A stretch of 64,000 bases of DNA from Cryptomeria japonica (lineage: Eukaryota; Streptophyta; Pinopsida; Cupressales; Cupressaceae). This document shows positions 47,101 through 57,855 of the stretch, one piece after another; position 1 is the stretch's first letter, and the number at the start of each line of letters is the position of its first letter. Both the position numbers and the translations under genes were made by a program. The notes below the pieces were generated by a model. That model was not told the origin of the DNA, did not search any database, and worked only from the letters and a program-made list of their open reading frames with translations. The stretch is taken from positions 153,067,971-153,131,970 of the forward strand of contig NC_081411.1 in the NCBI RefSeq assembly GCF_030272615.1, read 5' to 3'.

Positions 47101-47753
47101 TTCATATTTCTATGAAGAGAATTCTAAATATTTTGACCGAATTAAGAGAAGATGAAACCACTTTGGAACCAAATCTTAATAAGTGGATTCCTAGAGGTAA
47201 GGAGTTGGAGCTCATGTGTTCATTCCATGCAGATGCAGAGGCAAATGACAATCTCAGGTCTACTAATTAATTCATAAAATAAATGAATATACTCTCAAAG
47301 GAAAGGGTGGTTGTAAAATGAAAGGCCCGACTATATAGAAAGGAATATTCTGATCACAAGTATGAGATGTTTCCAGGAGGTTTTGTTGGTCCAACTCAGT
47401 TAAAAGAGGAGAAAACATGGCTAGAAGATCTGGATCACAACTTGTCCAAAAGGGTTAATGAAATCATTAACACTGATGACACATCCTTATTTGTCAAGAC
47501 AATTGAAGAGATTGAAAAAGTGAAATCACATTATAATTTCATAGAAACATAAATTGGGTAGTTGAGAGTCACTTGGAAAATGCTGGAAGGAATGAAGAAG
47601 AAGATTGTCAACTTCTCTTGGCCGAATGATGACGTGTTCTAGGAATGGAAGGATAAATATGCTGAACAAAAAGAAGAAGTTCCGAAATAGTTAGAAGATG
47701 TTGCAGTGGGACAACAAGTTGAAGAGGTCATTGATACTGAAAAGGACTTGTAA
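44172..47753 (+). pseudogene. GypG LTR-encoded large protein (left copy, broken)
   Basis: About 1,190 codons from ATG 44172 (MAPRRELTGKINY) to TAA 47751. N-terminal region: LRLFKVGFRQRHYLAPLNSI, YDPIASFIRN, EFRNVFKLSEASNLLEPIDF, LKEFFVKIGGLTIVG. Middle: LRPKEFAEGIKIVHNWGDMY, YCFRGTPYLLSYQVPWKIGV, TIFPTITMAHHFVI. A Ser/Lys linker (GEPSTSRGKREIEDVID) and charged coiled coils (KKDENKRRKDV, LQLKLETILKAYNEAKEGVA) follow. No RT, integrase, protease or gag signature; I do not recognise the family. Stops include TAG 44211, 44799, 44871, 45493, 46971, 47559, 47640 and 47688. A 4-bp insertion near 45130 and a ~60-bp loss near 46140 shift the frame. Confidence 0.75.
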
Positions 47754-48669
47754 TTGTTTCTTGAAGAACATTGCAATTTGTAAGAAATTTTTCTTAGGTT
47801 TGTCTGAAGCTTGTATGCATCTATGATGTTATAAATGGATACGAGGACTTTTAGGAAAAAGGATCACAAGATTTGTTTAAAGAACCTCTGGCAAAATATA
47901 TCTAGGTTTGTTTTTTTGGGATCTCTCAAAGATTACTTTGAATTATGTAACAATTTCAAAATGAATATGAAAATACAGATCAATACTTTTTAGGCCTAAA
48001 TCTGGGTTGTCTTCTGATGTGCATTCGTTAATTTGCTGGTTTCATTTGAGTATTTTAGGGTTATTCAAATGAGCATGGATTGTTAGGCAATCTTATAGAC
48101 ATATTTCTGGCTTTTCTCTTTAGGAGAGAGATTAAATGTGCATGAAATATTTCTATTAGTAGGTCAATTGTTTGATGTTTTGAATATGATGAACTATTTT
48201 AGTTAAGTGGGAAAGTACCTATGTATATGTTAGGCATGTATGAGGTTGATGTAAGCCAAAGTGATTAATTGTATAAGAATGTTCAGTTTTGAAAAATCTT
48301 GCTTGATTTAGGTGACTCTGTGGCCCGGATAAGGCACTGGTATCAGATTGTAGGATTTCTTTCTATCTTTCTTGAAGATCAATACTAAAAATGAATACAA
48401 GTTTTTCTTTTAGTGTTTTAGTTTCATTGAGGTGATGAAATGCATAGGTTTTTTAGCACTGGTTTACTATGGATCTCAATTTTAAAGTGTGAAAGTATTC
48501 ATAGAAGATATACCCACCTGAACTTTGGATAAGTTCAAAGTGTAGAAGGTCTCAAAACCTTGTTATATGTTACTCTTGAGTTCCATTTCCCTGATCTTTT
48601 CATATGCAGACAAAGTTGATTTATTTTTTATAGGAAGGATAGAAGGGAAATCAAAATTTGAGACTAACA
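47754..48669 (+). other. GypG 5' LTR 3' end, non-coding
   Basis: AT-rich, conserved with 61425-62340 of the right LTR. Expected to contain the RNA start/end region and U5; no gene seen. Confidence 0.6.
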
Positions 48670-48673
48670 AAAG

Positions 48674-48691
48674 TGGCAACTCTACTAGGGA
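48674..48691 (+). promoter_or_regulatory. GypG primer-binding site
   Basis: TGGCAACTCTACTAGGGA, four bases after the LTR. It differs by G-to-A changes from TGGCGACTCTGCTGGGGA-type sites that I associate with Tat/Ogre elements (recalled, not checked). Confidence 0.6.
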
Positions 48692-48951
48692 GAGTCATAG
48701 TGCATATCTATGTTACAGATTGGTTCCTGAATTAGTTCAGAAGTTTGTTCGGATATCTGTGTTGTGGAATATTTCCTGATCTCTCATTTGTGTTATCTTT
48801 CTCTTTGAAAATCTTCGTGATTTTGTTAAATATTGGCAAGTAATTTGTTTAAGCTTGTTTTCTTATTTCCCACAGTCTTTATGGGAGGTGACTCTGACAA
48901 GTATAACCAGTCCTTTTAAATAAGTGTAACTCTTTTTAGAAAACAAGCATA

Positions 48952-51573
48952 ATGCAAAGAGGAAGGAACACCAGGTCTTTCATGAGGAATGATCCTCATG
49001 AGACGTTACAATAGGAATTACCTGAACAGGCACGAAGAGGCAAGAAAAGATGAGTTGTACATGAGTCATCTAATGCAACTTGGGTATAGAAGAGCATCAA
49101 TACGGGTAAGTCATCTGAGAGACCCGTCTATGCAAATTCAAATTCTTCTTCTCGAGAATCTGAGCATGATATTTTAGGCTTCCATTCTGGTTTGTTTGGG
49201 AATATTGAAGATGTCCAAGTCTTAAATCAGGGGATCTCCCATGCTAGTTTTTCTGGGAAAGACAAAAATAGTTCAAACATTAAGAGAGATTCTATACTTA
49301 GGACAATTGATGGAAACATCAGTTTAATTGATATCGACCAAGTCAATGTGTTAGACTCTAAAGAAATTTTCCCTGATGAGGATAAGGTATCCCAAGAAAT
49401 TGAATTCCAAAATAGAAGAGTCCATCATTTAATTTCCTTAAGAACACAAAAGGAAGTAGATAAATAAAGAGAGATAAAAGAAAAATTGATGGAGAGGGAC
49501 AGGCTTTTAAGATAGATAGTTGATCTTGAGTTATTTACCAAAGAGAAAGCCAAGAGTGAGGATGAAGGTCCAGTCATTAGAGAAATTTTAGTTCCCAAGA
49601 CCAACCCTCCATACAAATCTATTGTGCAACCGAATAGGGAAGTCCTTAGTGACCCACAACCTATTAGAAATCATGTAGATAAGGGGAGGTGGAAGTGCAT
49701 GAAAGGTGGGTCTGGATCTAAGACTACAATAGAGATCTCTCACATGCTATCTACACATGAAAGGGAGATGGAGAGGATGGGGAAAGAGAAATAAGATTTG
49801 CAAATGGAGTTGGAAAAGGCTGAATTAGAAGTAGCCAATCAAGAAGTTAAAAGAAAGATTAATTATCTAAAAGATCCTCCTATAAGTTTTCCCTCAGTAG
49901 ACCTAAATAAACCTGTTCCTCAGCAAGCTTCACTCCCTCCAGTCAAAATTCAGTCAGCCTTGCCTATGAGTACTGTCTTAGTTAATATAGCCCCTGTTAA
50001 TAACCAAGGTAACCAAATCCCTCTAACTCATGGCCCTAATGTAAGAATGAACATGGGAAATAATCTTTCTGAAAATCAATTCCAGAGAAGACCTATTAAC
50101 TTGGAGTTATACAGATAGCTTTTCTTTGATGGAATCCCAGGGTACCCCAACCATGTTCCTACAGAATTAAGGGATAGAAACCACAAATTTTCTAGCAACA
50201 ATGCAATCAGTGCAGAAGAGCACTTAAAATATTTTGGTGACTTCATTAATGACTAAGAAATAATAGATGAAGATGTCATCATGAAATATTTTGTACAGTC
50301 CTTAGTAGATGATGCAAGGGACTGGTATAGAGGTCTCCCTGTGAATAGCATTGGGTCTTGGGAAGACTTTAAAAATTTCTTTCAAGAATAGTATGGTGAC
50401 AAGACAAATGTGAGCTTTATGCTCAATGAGTTCAATAATATCAGAAAGTCCGATAATGAAATTGTCACAGATTTCAATGCTAGATTTCAGAAAGCACTGC
50501 ATAGGCTATATCAAGTGATGAGGTTAGATGATAATATGTGTCTAAATACTTATTACAATGCCTTTGATTCTAAAATGGCCTATATTCTGAGGGATAAAAA
50601 TCCGCATAGTTTGAGGGATGCATTTAGAACTGCTATCAATGTGGAGAGTAATAGGAGAGCATCTGGGAAAGTAGGGAGGAGAACTGATCGTGGGTTGTGG
50701 CAAGAATCAAAACAACAACCCAATAAAGTTGCTAAAGAAGAAGACAAAATAGAGAAATTAGTGACTACCATGAAGGATCTTACTACCAAGGTGAGTAAAA
50801 ATGATAAGCCTCGTTACAATTGGCAAGATAGGCCTCCTAGGTTGCATGACATGCCTTACAACACTACTTGGAAAGATGGCAAACCTCAAAATGAGAAGTC
50901 AAAAAATACTCAAAACCGAGATACCCCAGATCCCTTAAAAGGAGGGAATGTTCATAATATGGAGAATACTCCTTGGTGCATGGCTTGTGATGGACCACAT
51001 TCTCCTCATCAATGTGCTATAGCTCAAGCCCTTGAAGAATCCATAAGACAAGAGGCTGAGCCTGATATTAATATGTTTGAAAGTATTATAGAAAGTGATG
51101 ATGAGTCATTACAAAGTGAACTTAGTGAATGTGATGTGATGAATAGTAAAAGGTCTTACCAAGGATAGTTGACACTTGATTGGCATCCCACTTTGAATGT
51201 GGTAACAATTGAAGATGAAGAAGTTCATCTCAGAAGACCCAGTGATGAAGAAGTAAGAAATCTTACTAAGGTTGCCATAGCTAAAGCTACGAACAATTAC
51301 AATTTGAGAAGTACTAAAAGGGATGGGGATCAAGGTGAACCTGGCTCAATGTTCATAATAGTATCCCAGAAGAAAGTAGCAAGTAATGCCACCTTGCCCC
51401 AAGATAGTCAAAAGAAAATTGACCATTTGAAAGATACGGCCAAAGGTATGGATAATAATGCCACTGGTGATATACAAGGAACTTCTGTAATAAAGAAAGC
51501 AAGTCAGCCTAAGGTAGAGAAAGTTAAGGCTAATACTGAGTTGATTAATAATTCCACATTTGATATGACTTAG
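48952..51573 (+). pseudogene. GypG gag (broken, frame preserved)
   Basis: From ATG 48952 (MQRGRNTRSFMRNDPHE), after a 280-bp leader. An acidic/basic N-terminus with coiled coil (49780-49870) is followed by the retrotransposon-gag domain at ~50119-50560: LFFDGIPGYPNHVPTELRDR, DDARDWYRGLPVNSIGSWED, FNARFQKALHRLYQVMRLDD. A Cys/His motif CMACDGPHSPHQC is at ~50980-51015. Eleven in-frame stops: 49012, 49051, 49087, 49465, 49513, 49792, 50116, 50254, 50389, 51166, 51571. No frameshift. Gag would form the particle and bind RNA. Confidence 0.85.
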
Positions 51574-52911
51574 GCTCTTAACCAGATGAAGGTCACTGTC
51601 CCATTGATAGAATTATTGAAAATAAAGGAACATAGAGAAGCTGCTTTATCTTTATTTTCTAAAATATCTGATAGCAGCATAGCTTTTCCTTCAGGTTCAA
51701 TGGAAGGTAAAAAGGATCATGAGTTGCAAACCCCAAAGGTATATATTGGAACAACTATTACACAAGAGACTTCACATGTTGATCCTTTTTATGTTACTTT
51801 GTTAGTCAATAACCTGTTAATTAAAAACTATATGATAGATTCTGGTGCAGCTGCAAATGTAATTCCTTATGGTGTCATGAAAGAATTAGGATTGTCAGTA
51901 AGTACAGTGTATGGGAAGTGTTATGATATGGATAACAAAGAAGTGTCAGTGCTAGGTACAATGAAATATGTTGAAGTAAAAATATCAGCATTCCCTGAAG
52001 AAACATACAAGATGGATGTCATTGTAACTGACACTAAACCCCACTATGGCATGTTGTTATCTAGACAGTGGGCTGCATCAGTAGGTAGAAATGTTCAGTT
52101 GGATCTGTCATATGCTACTATCCCAATTAATGGAAACCAAGTCAAATTTTATAGAGAAACACGTTCCCCTAGGTTAATTGAGAAAGTAGACCCTAGTATG
52201 CTCAATTGTATGGTTGATGTGGATCTTGACAATTTTAGAATACAACCAATTTTACCTCAATTGAAGAATATTGACTCCATTGTGATTGAATTGGAACCTC
52301 AACAGCATGATTTGTGGCACATGTATTTTGATGGAGCTTTCTCTAAAGAAGGATATGGAGCAAGAGTTCTTTTTGTGTCCCCATCAGGTATAACCTTCAA
52401 ATATTCCTTTTTGTTAGCCTTTCAGTGTACAAATAACATTGTTGAATATGAAGCCTTGTTATTAGGGCTTGAAGTTACAAAAAGGCATGGGATTCAGTTG
52501 TTAAAAGTGTTAGGAGACTTAGAATTTGTTGTTTCTCAAGTTAGAGCTAAGTATGCATCTAAGAATGATAGACTGAAAAGATATAAGCATGCAGTATGGG
52601 ATGTGATTGAACATTTTGGTGCATTCTCTATTAATTGGATAGAGAGGTCAAAAAATATCATGGCTGATTTCTTAGCAAATGTTGCATTAAAGAATGATGA
52701 TGTAACACTAACCGGTGTATCCATAGTTGAGGTAAAAGCTAGGACTACCATTTCTAACAATGTATATAATTGGCAAGTGGTTGTTGATGATGAAGATATT
52801 CTTAGATTTATACAATGCATTGATGACTATGATGGACAAAAAATTGATTGCAATGCCTTGTTAGAAGTGGTTGAAAATAGAGAAACTGTGTTTGGAAATG
52901 ACCTAGTTTAG
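51574..52911 (+). pseudogene. GypG protease and aRNH placed before RT
   Basis: Open for 445 codons up to TAG 52909. Retropepsin IDSGAAANVIPYGVMKELGL has its catalytic DSG at 51838-51846. After ~150 residues a complete archaeal/plant-type RNase H follows at ~52310-52700: MYFDGAFSKEGYGARV, NNIVEYEALLLGLEV, KVLGDLEFVVSQV and RSKNIMADFLANVAL. All four acidic catalytic residues (Asp, Glu, Asp, Asp) are in place. RT motifs begin only at ~53200. The domain would remove RNA from RNA-DNA hybrids. Its position upstream of RT differs from GypH in the same window. Confidence 0.88.
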
Positions 52912-55797
52912 TTAGAAACTAATGAAATACCTAAAGGGTTGGTAGAACTGGAAGGTATGTTCAGTTACAGTGATAGTCATCTACACCAGCAATCAATCAC
53001 TAAGTTAGATGAACTAGAGGAAGTAAACTTGGGGACAGAATCATCCCCTAAGTTGGTGTATATTGGAAAAAAATTGCCTCCTCATGTTAGAGTAAACATT
53101 ATTAATTTATTAAAGAAATATAAGCATGTTTTTGCTTGGTCTTATGAAGATCTGAAGGCATATAGACAATATTTGTTTCAGCATGAAGTCCCTTTGCTTC
53201 TAGATGCTAAGCCTTTTAGACAGAAACAAAGACCTATCAACCCCCTGTTGGAATCTAAAATGTAGCAAGAATTAACCAAGTTAAGGGAAGGGGGAATCAT
53301 TAAGCTCATAAGGCATTCATCATGGGTGTCAAATTTGGTCCCAGTTAGAAAGAAGAATGGGTACATAAGACTCTGTGTTGATTTTAGGAACCTAAATGTT
53401 GCTTCCTTGAAAGGCAATTACTCTTCTCCTAATATGGAAGAAATGTTGCAAAGAGTAACTGGTTGTGACCTATTATCTATGATGGATGGGTTCTCAGGCT
53501 ATAACTAGGTGTTAGTAAAAGAATTTGAATAATTTGAAACTACTTTTACCACCCCTTGGGTAATGTACATGTATGTTAGAATGCCTTTTGGTTTGAAAAA
53601 TGCTGGAGCTACTTTTCGGAGGGCAATGGATGTAGCTTTCAAGGAATTAATCAATATTATTATGGTAGTATATCAGGATGATTTGACATGTTTCTCTAAA
53701 AAGGTAGATGATCATTGTGGGCACTTGGAAAAAGTTTTCTGTAAAGCTCTTGAATATGGTGTCTCCTTAAATCCAAAGAAGTGTCATTTTTCTATCAGTG
53801 AAGGGAAGCTACTCGGGTATATTGTCTCCAAAGAAGGAGTTAGGATTGACCTTGAAAGAATTGAAGCTATAAACAATGTACCTGAGCCAAAGAGTGTTAA
53901 AGGTATCCAATATTTCTTGGGCAAAGTAAATTTTGTTAGAAGATTTATTGCAAATTTTGCAGAGATAGTCAAGCCCATTGTTAAAATGATTAAGTAGGAT
54001 ACAAAGTTGTGCTGGGATGAAGAAGCTTCAAAGGCTTTTGATGAAATCAAAAAGAATATTTAGGAGGCACCAGTGTTGAAGTCCCCTGACTATAGTAAGC
54101 CTTTCTCTCTATTTTCTTTTGCTTCATATCACACAGTGGCTGCAGTTCTTTTACAAAAGGATAATGAAGGATATGAACATCCTATATCCTTCTATAGCAA
54201 ATCTTTACAGGCTGCAGAGTTAAAGTATGAAATTATGGAGAAGCAAGCATATGCTTTGGTCAAGGCTGTTAAAGAATTTATGACATATCTTGTAAATGCA
54301 CAAGTAATTGCTTATGTCCCACATGCGGCTATCAAAGATATTCTATCCTAGTCTGAGGTCACTAGTAAAAGATGCAGATGGATAACCAGAATCCAAGAGT
54401 TTGATTTAGAGATTAAGATCACTAAATTGGTGAGAGGTTTAGGCCTTACTAAGCTGATAGCTGAATCAAACCTTCTTAATATTTAAGTGAATAATGTTGA
54501 AATTGAGAACATCCTGGTCACCAGTATTGAGACACAACCCTGGTACTTAGAGATAGTACATTTTTTAAGGGATGCAACATTTTCAGAAGGGATGACCCAT
54601 AACCAGAGAAGAACATTGAAGTTGAAGTCACAAAAATATGTCCTCATTCAGGGTGATCTATTTTGGTGGAATAGAGATGGGGCATTGTTGATGTGTTTGG
54701 ATAAATCCCAAGCTAAAAGAGTGTTAACTAAAATGCATGATGGAGTTTGTGGAGGTCATTACTCTGCCAAGACAACTGTTGGTAAGATAGTTCAGGATGG
54801 ATATTATTGGCCTACTTTGTTTAAATATGCCTATGAACATGTCCGAAGATGTGACCCATGCCAAAAGTTTTCATCAAAATTGAAGTATGAGGGAGCTTTA
54901 CCCCTCAACCCAGTCATAGTGGAAGCCCCTTTTGTCCAATGGGGCATTGATTTTATTGGAGAAATCGTTGAGAAATCAGGAAGAGGCCATAGGTGAATTA
55001 TAGTAGCTACTGATTATTTTACCAAGTGGATTGAAGCTATACCCACTAGGAAGGCCACAAGTAAGGTTGTTATTGACTTCCTAATGGATAATGTCATAAC
55101 CAGATTCAGAGTCCCTGTAAAACTAGTGATGGATAATGCCATGAGATTCAGGTCAGAAGAGTTCATTGAATTTTGCACCAGCCATGGAATAGTTATGTCC
55201 TACTCTTCACCCTATCATCCTCAAGGTAATGGGCAAGCTGAATCAAGTAATAAGAGCCTCTTGAACATTATTAAGAAAATCCTCGAGGAAAATAAAAGGT
55301 CTTGAGACCAAAAGTTAAAATTAGCTCTATGGGCTGATAGGGTTACTGTCAAGAGAGAAATTGGGGTTTCACCTTTTGAATTGGTTTATGGTACACAATC
55401 TAGGGCACCAATCAATAATCTTCTTCCAATATATAGGTTCCTGCAAATTGAAGACATGGAATTATATGAACCTATGGAAGACCAAATGATTCAGATGGTG
55501 GAGGTAGAAGAAATTAGAACTTTGGCTCACAAGAGGAATTTGAAGATCCAATTGCAGTCCAAATATCTATTTGACAAAAGAACCTTGTTGAGAAAGTTTC
55601 AAATTGGTGATGTGGTTCTTCAATGGAATGCGAAAGGACAAGATAAGGGAAAACACAAAAAAATTGAGTCACTATGGATAGGCCCCTCTATGGTTTATGA
55701 TCTTAATGGAAAGGATTCATATTTTTTGCAGAATATGAATGATGAGGTATAGGAATTTCCAGTGCATGGACAATTCTTGAAACATTACTTGTCTTAA
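52912..55797 (+). pseudogene. GypG RT, degenerate RNase H and integrase (broken, frame preserved)
   Basis: Same frame as gag. RT: RQKQRPINPLLESKM (~53220), IRLCVDFRNLNVAS (~53365), catalytic YQDD 53671-53682, LNPKKCHFSISEGKLLGYIV. The gypsy RNase H (54073-54350) keeps Glu (MEKQAYAL) but has SFAS and YVPHAA where Asp is expected, so two catalytic Asp are lost. Integrase: HHCC (HDGVCGGHYS, CDPCQKFS), then Asp (GIDFIGE), Asp (VMDNAMRF) and Glu (GQAESSNKS). It ends FLKHYLS with TAA 55795, no chromodomain. Ten internal stops follow TAG 52909: 53263, 53506, 53530, 53995, 54061, 54349, 54484, 54994, 55303 and 55750. Confidence 0.9.
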
Positions 55798-55940
55798 TGT
55801 CCACGCACAGTAGGTCTTAGCCTGTACATATTTATGTTTTCTTTTGTTGTTGTTTTTTAGGCTTATGTTTGGTCTATTCTCTAGAGAGTTTCTAAATTCT
55901 TGTGTTGATCTTGCAATCAACCATCCCCAGTCAGAGCCAC
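55798..55940 (+). other. GypG 3' untranslated segment
   Basis: 143 bp between the pol stop and the 3' LTR. I do not see a convincing polypurine tract next to the LTR. Confidence 0.5.
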
Positions 55941-56294
55941 TGTTATCACTATTTAAAACTTGGGTATTCTTGTCCCATATTTGGCAATAAGTCTGCAAAA
56001 ATGTGTTTAGCATGGCCTTGGTACCTCTGAGTTTCTTGGGCCAAATGAGGGTTTAAGGTTTTTGAGATTCTAACCCTTCCTATGTTTGAAAAACCCTTAT
56101 GTTCTATTTCTGCGTTACTTTTGCCACTTAAAGAAGGGTCGGTTTATCGTTAAAAGTGTTCCCCCCATAGGTTTTCCCTAGGCGGTCTTTCAAATATTTT
56201 CAAATTTATGCCTTTGCTTGTGTCTTGTTCTACTGTTTGTCGGGCTCCTTAATAATTATGCAACTCATTGTTAATCCTACGGTTGTTGTTGTTT

Positions 56295-57516
56295 CGCTAG
56301 GGAAAGATGCTAGTAGGTTAATGTTCATGAAATGGTGAAAAGGCTAGGCAGGCCTGACCAGATGATTGACCATCTGATTAAAGGACTGCGTCTTGTTTTA
56401 AATCCAACGGCTCGCGTTGCTTTGCTAGCCCAAAGTGCATGTGATCTACCCTTTGTGAAGTAGCGAAAGACTTGGCGGGTCGCAGAGGTGAGTAAGGTAA
56501 TTGGTTAAAGGACGTTCAGCTCAGAAAAGATAAATGGCTCGCATTGATTTGCAGCTTGAAGATACATGTTGTTTACCTTTTGTGAAGTTGCGAAAAGGTG
56601 GAGGGCCCGGGAGAGGTAATCACGCCAAAGGTAACAGACGAGCAAGTTGTTGAGATCCCACGGTTTTCACTGCTTAACGAAGATAAGTGGCCTGAGGTTT
56701 AAGCTTTGCGAAATAGTGAAAGGGTCGGTAGGCCCAAAGGATAGGTAGGTTGTAAGTTTTAAAGGCTAATTAAGTAGGATTTGATTAGACGGTTGTCATG
56801 GATTCGTAGCCTCAAGTCAAGCAGAGATTAATGTTCATGAAATAGCGAAATGATGTGGCAATCACACGATGGCTGACATGGCAGGACAGATGGGTTGTTG
56901 CATGGAAAGAATTAGTGACTTGTTAGATACACGTGGGTCTGAAGGGTAGTTGAGGGCCTGCCTTGGTTCAATCAGCAGTTATGTTGAGAATGGTGAAGTA
57001 AAACACGTGGCAGCTTCAGAATGGGACCCGATGAAACTTCCTGAGCAAATAGTCGACTGCCACATGGCGTTTGTTAACTAATGATGTGATAAAGCAAGTG
57101 GTCTCCGAGTTAAAGGGCCCACTTGGAAGGTCTAAAGCGTGTTAAATGGTGTTCATCTTGTGGTCAATCCAATGGTTGTCATTGTTTCGCAGCCCAAAGA
57201 TGCTTGCAATTTAGTCTTTGCAAAATGGTGAAAACTGTTAGCCATCATGGTTGAGTGCTGTTAGTTAAGAAGATTGGCAGTCACTGTAGGAAGTAAAGAC
57301 CGAGCAAGTAGATGATGATCTAATGGTCGACATTGTTTCTTGAGGTAAAAGTGTGCATTGTTTAGTGTTCGTGAAATAGCAAAAAGAAGGGAGGACCCGT
57401 CACTAACATAGAAAGACCAGAAGGAGTAAAAGTAGTGCAGGTTCCTGAGATCCAATGATCGTCGTTGCTTTGCAAAAGAAAAGTGTGGGGGTTTTAAGCT
57501 CTACAAAATGGCGAAA
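56295..57516 (+). repeat. GypG LTR tandem repeats (right copy)
   Basis: Same ~127-bp period array as at 42607-43830, with cores such as TTCATGAAATGGTGAAA and TTTGTGAAGTAGCGAAA. Confidence 0.72.
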
Positions 57517-57741
57517 TGACTAAAACACAGAAAGACTCAGAACTTGTGGTCTGTTGGAGCCTATTTTGAATTCGATTTTTATGAATTCAATTCTAAGGTG
57601 ATGGTCGAAGCATGCGGAATTAATTTCTCAATTCAATGGCAACTTGCCGTATTAAGGTCCGCATCAATTGAATATTGGTATCATTTCGACGAGCCTATTC
57701 TAGAGGAACTAGTGCAGATGCGAGTTTCTTCAAGCGAATAG
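57516..57741 (+). pseudogene. GypG LTR small ORF (right copy, frameshifted)
   Basis: ATG 57516 kept, but a 2-bp deletion within the first ten codons shifts the frame. The rest reads FEFDFYEFNSKVMVEACGIN to RVSSSE and stops at 57739. Compared with the left copy most changes are substitutions, and the frame after the deletion stays open to the same end region. Confidence 0.5.
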
Positions 57742-57855
57742 CCAGGTTTTTTCTATGTTTTCCTTGCTAGTTTCAGTCTGAGAATCAACATTGCTATGTG
57801 AATTGTTTCATTACATTTCTGTGCAAATCTCAATTGATATAGTTGTATTAATGGG

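Larger units (their letters stand above)
42256..48669 (+). repeat. GypG 5' LTR (6.4 kb, coding)
   Basis: 6,414 bp, collinear with 55941-62340. Contents in order: ~350 bp lead, ~127-bp tandem repeats (42607-43830), small ORF (43830-44057), large ORF (44172-47753), ~900 bp non-coding end (47754-48669). Confidence 0.95.

Noticed and set aside
48952-55797. TAG read as a sense codon (code change or readthrough)
   Set aside because: TAA and TGA stops also occur, paired LTR copies show CAG at the same sites, and frames from several unrelated elements show the same pattern. Mutation explains it better.
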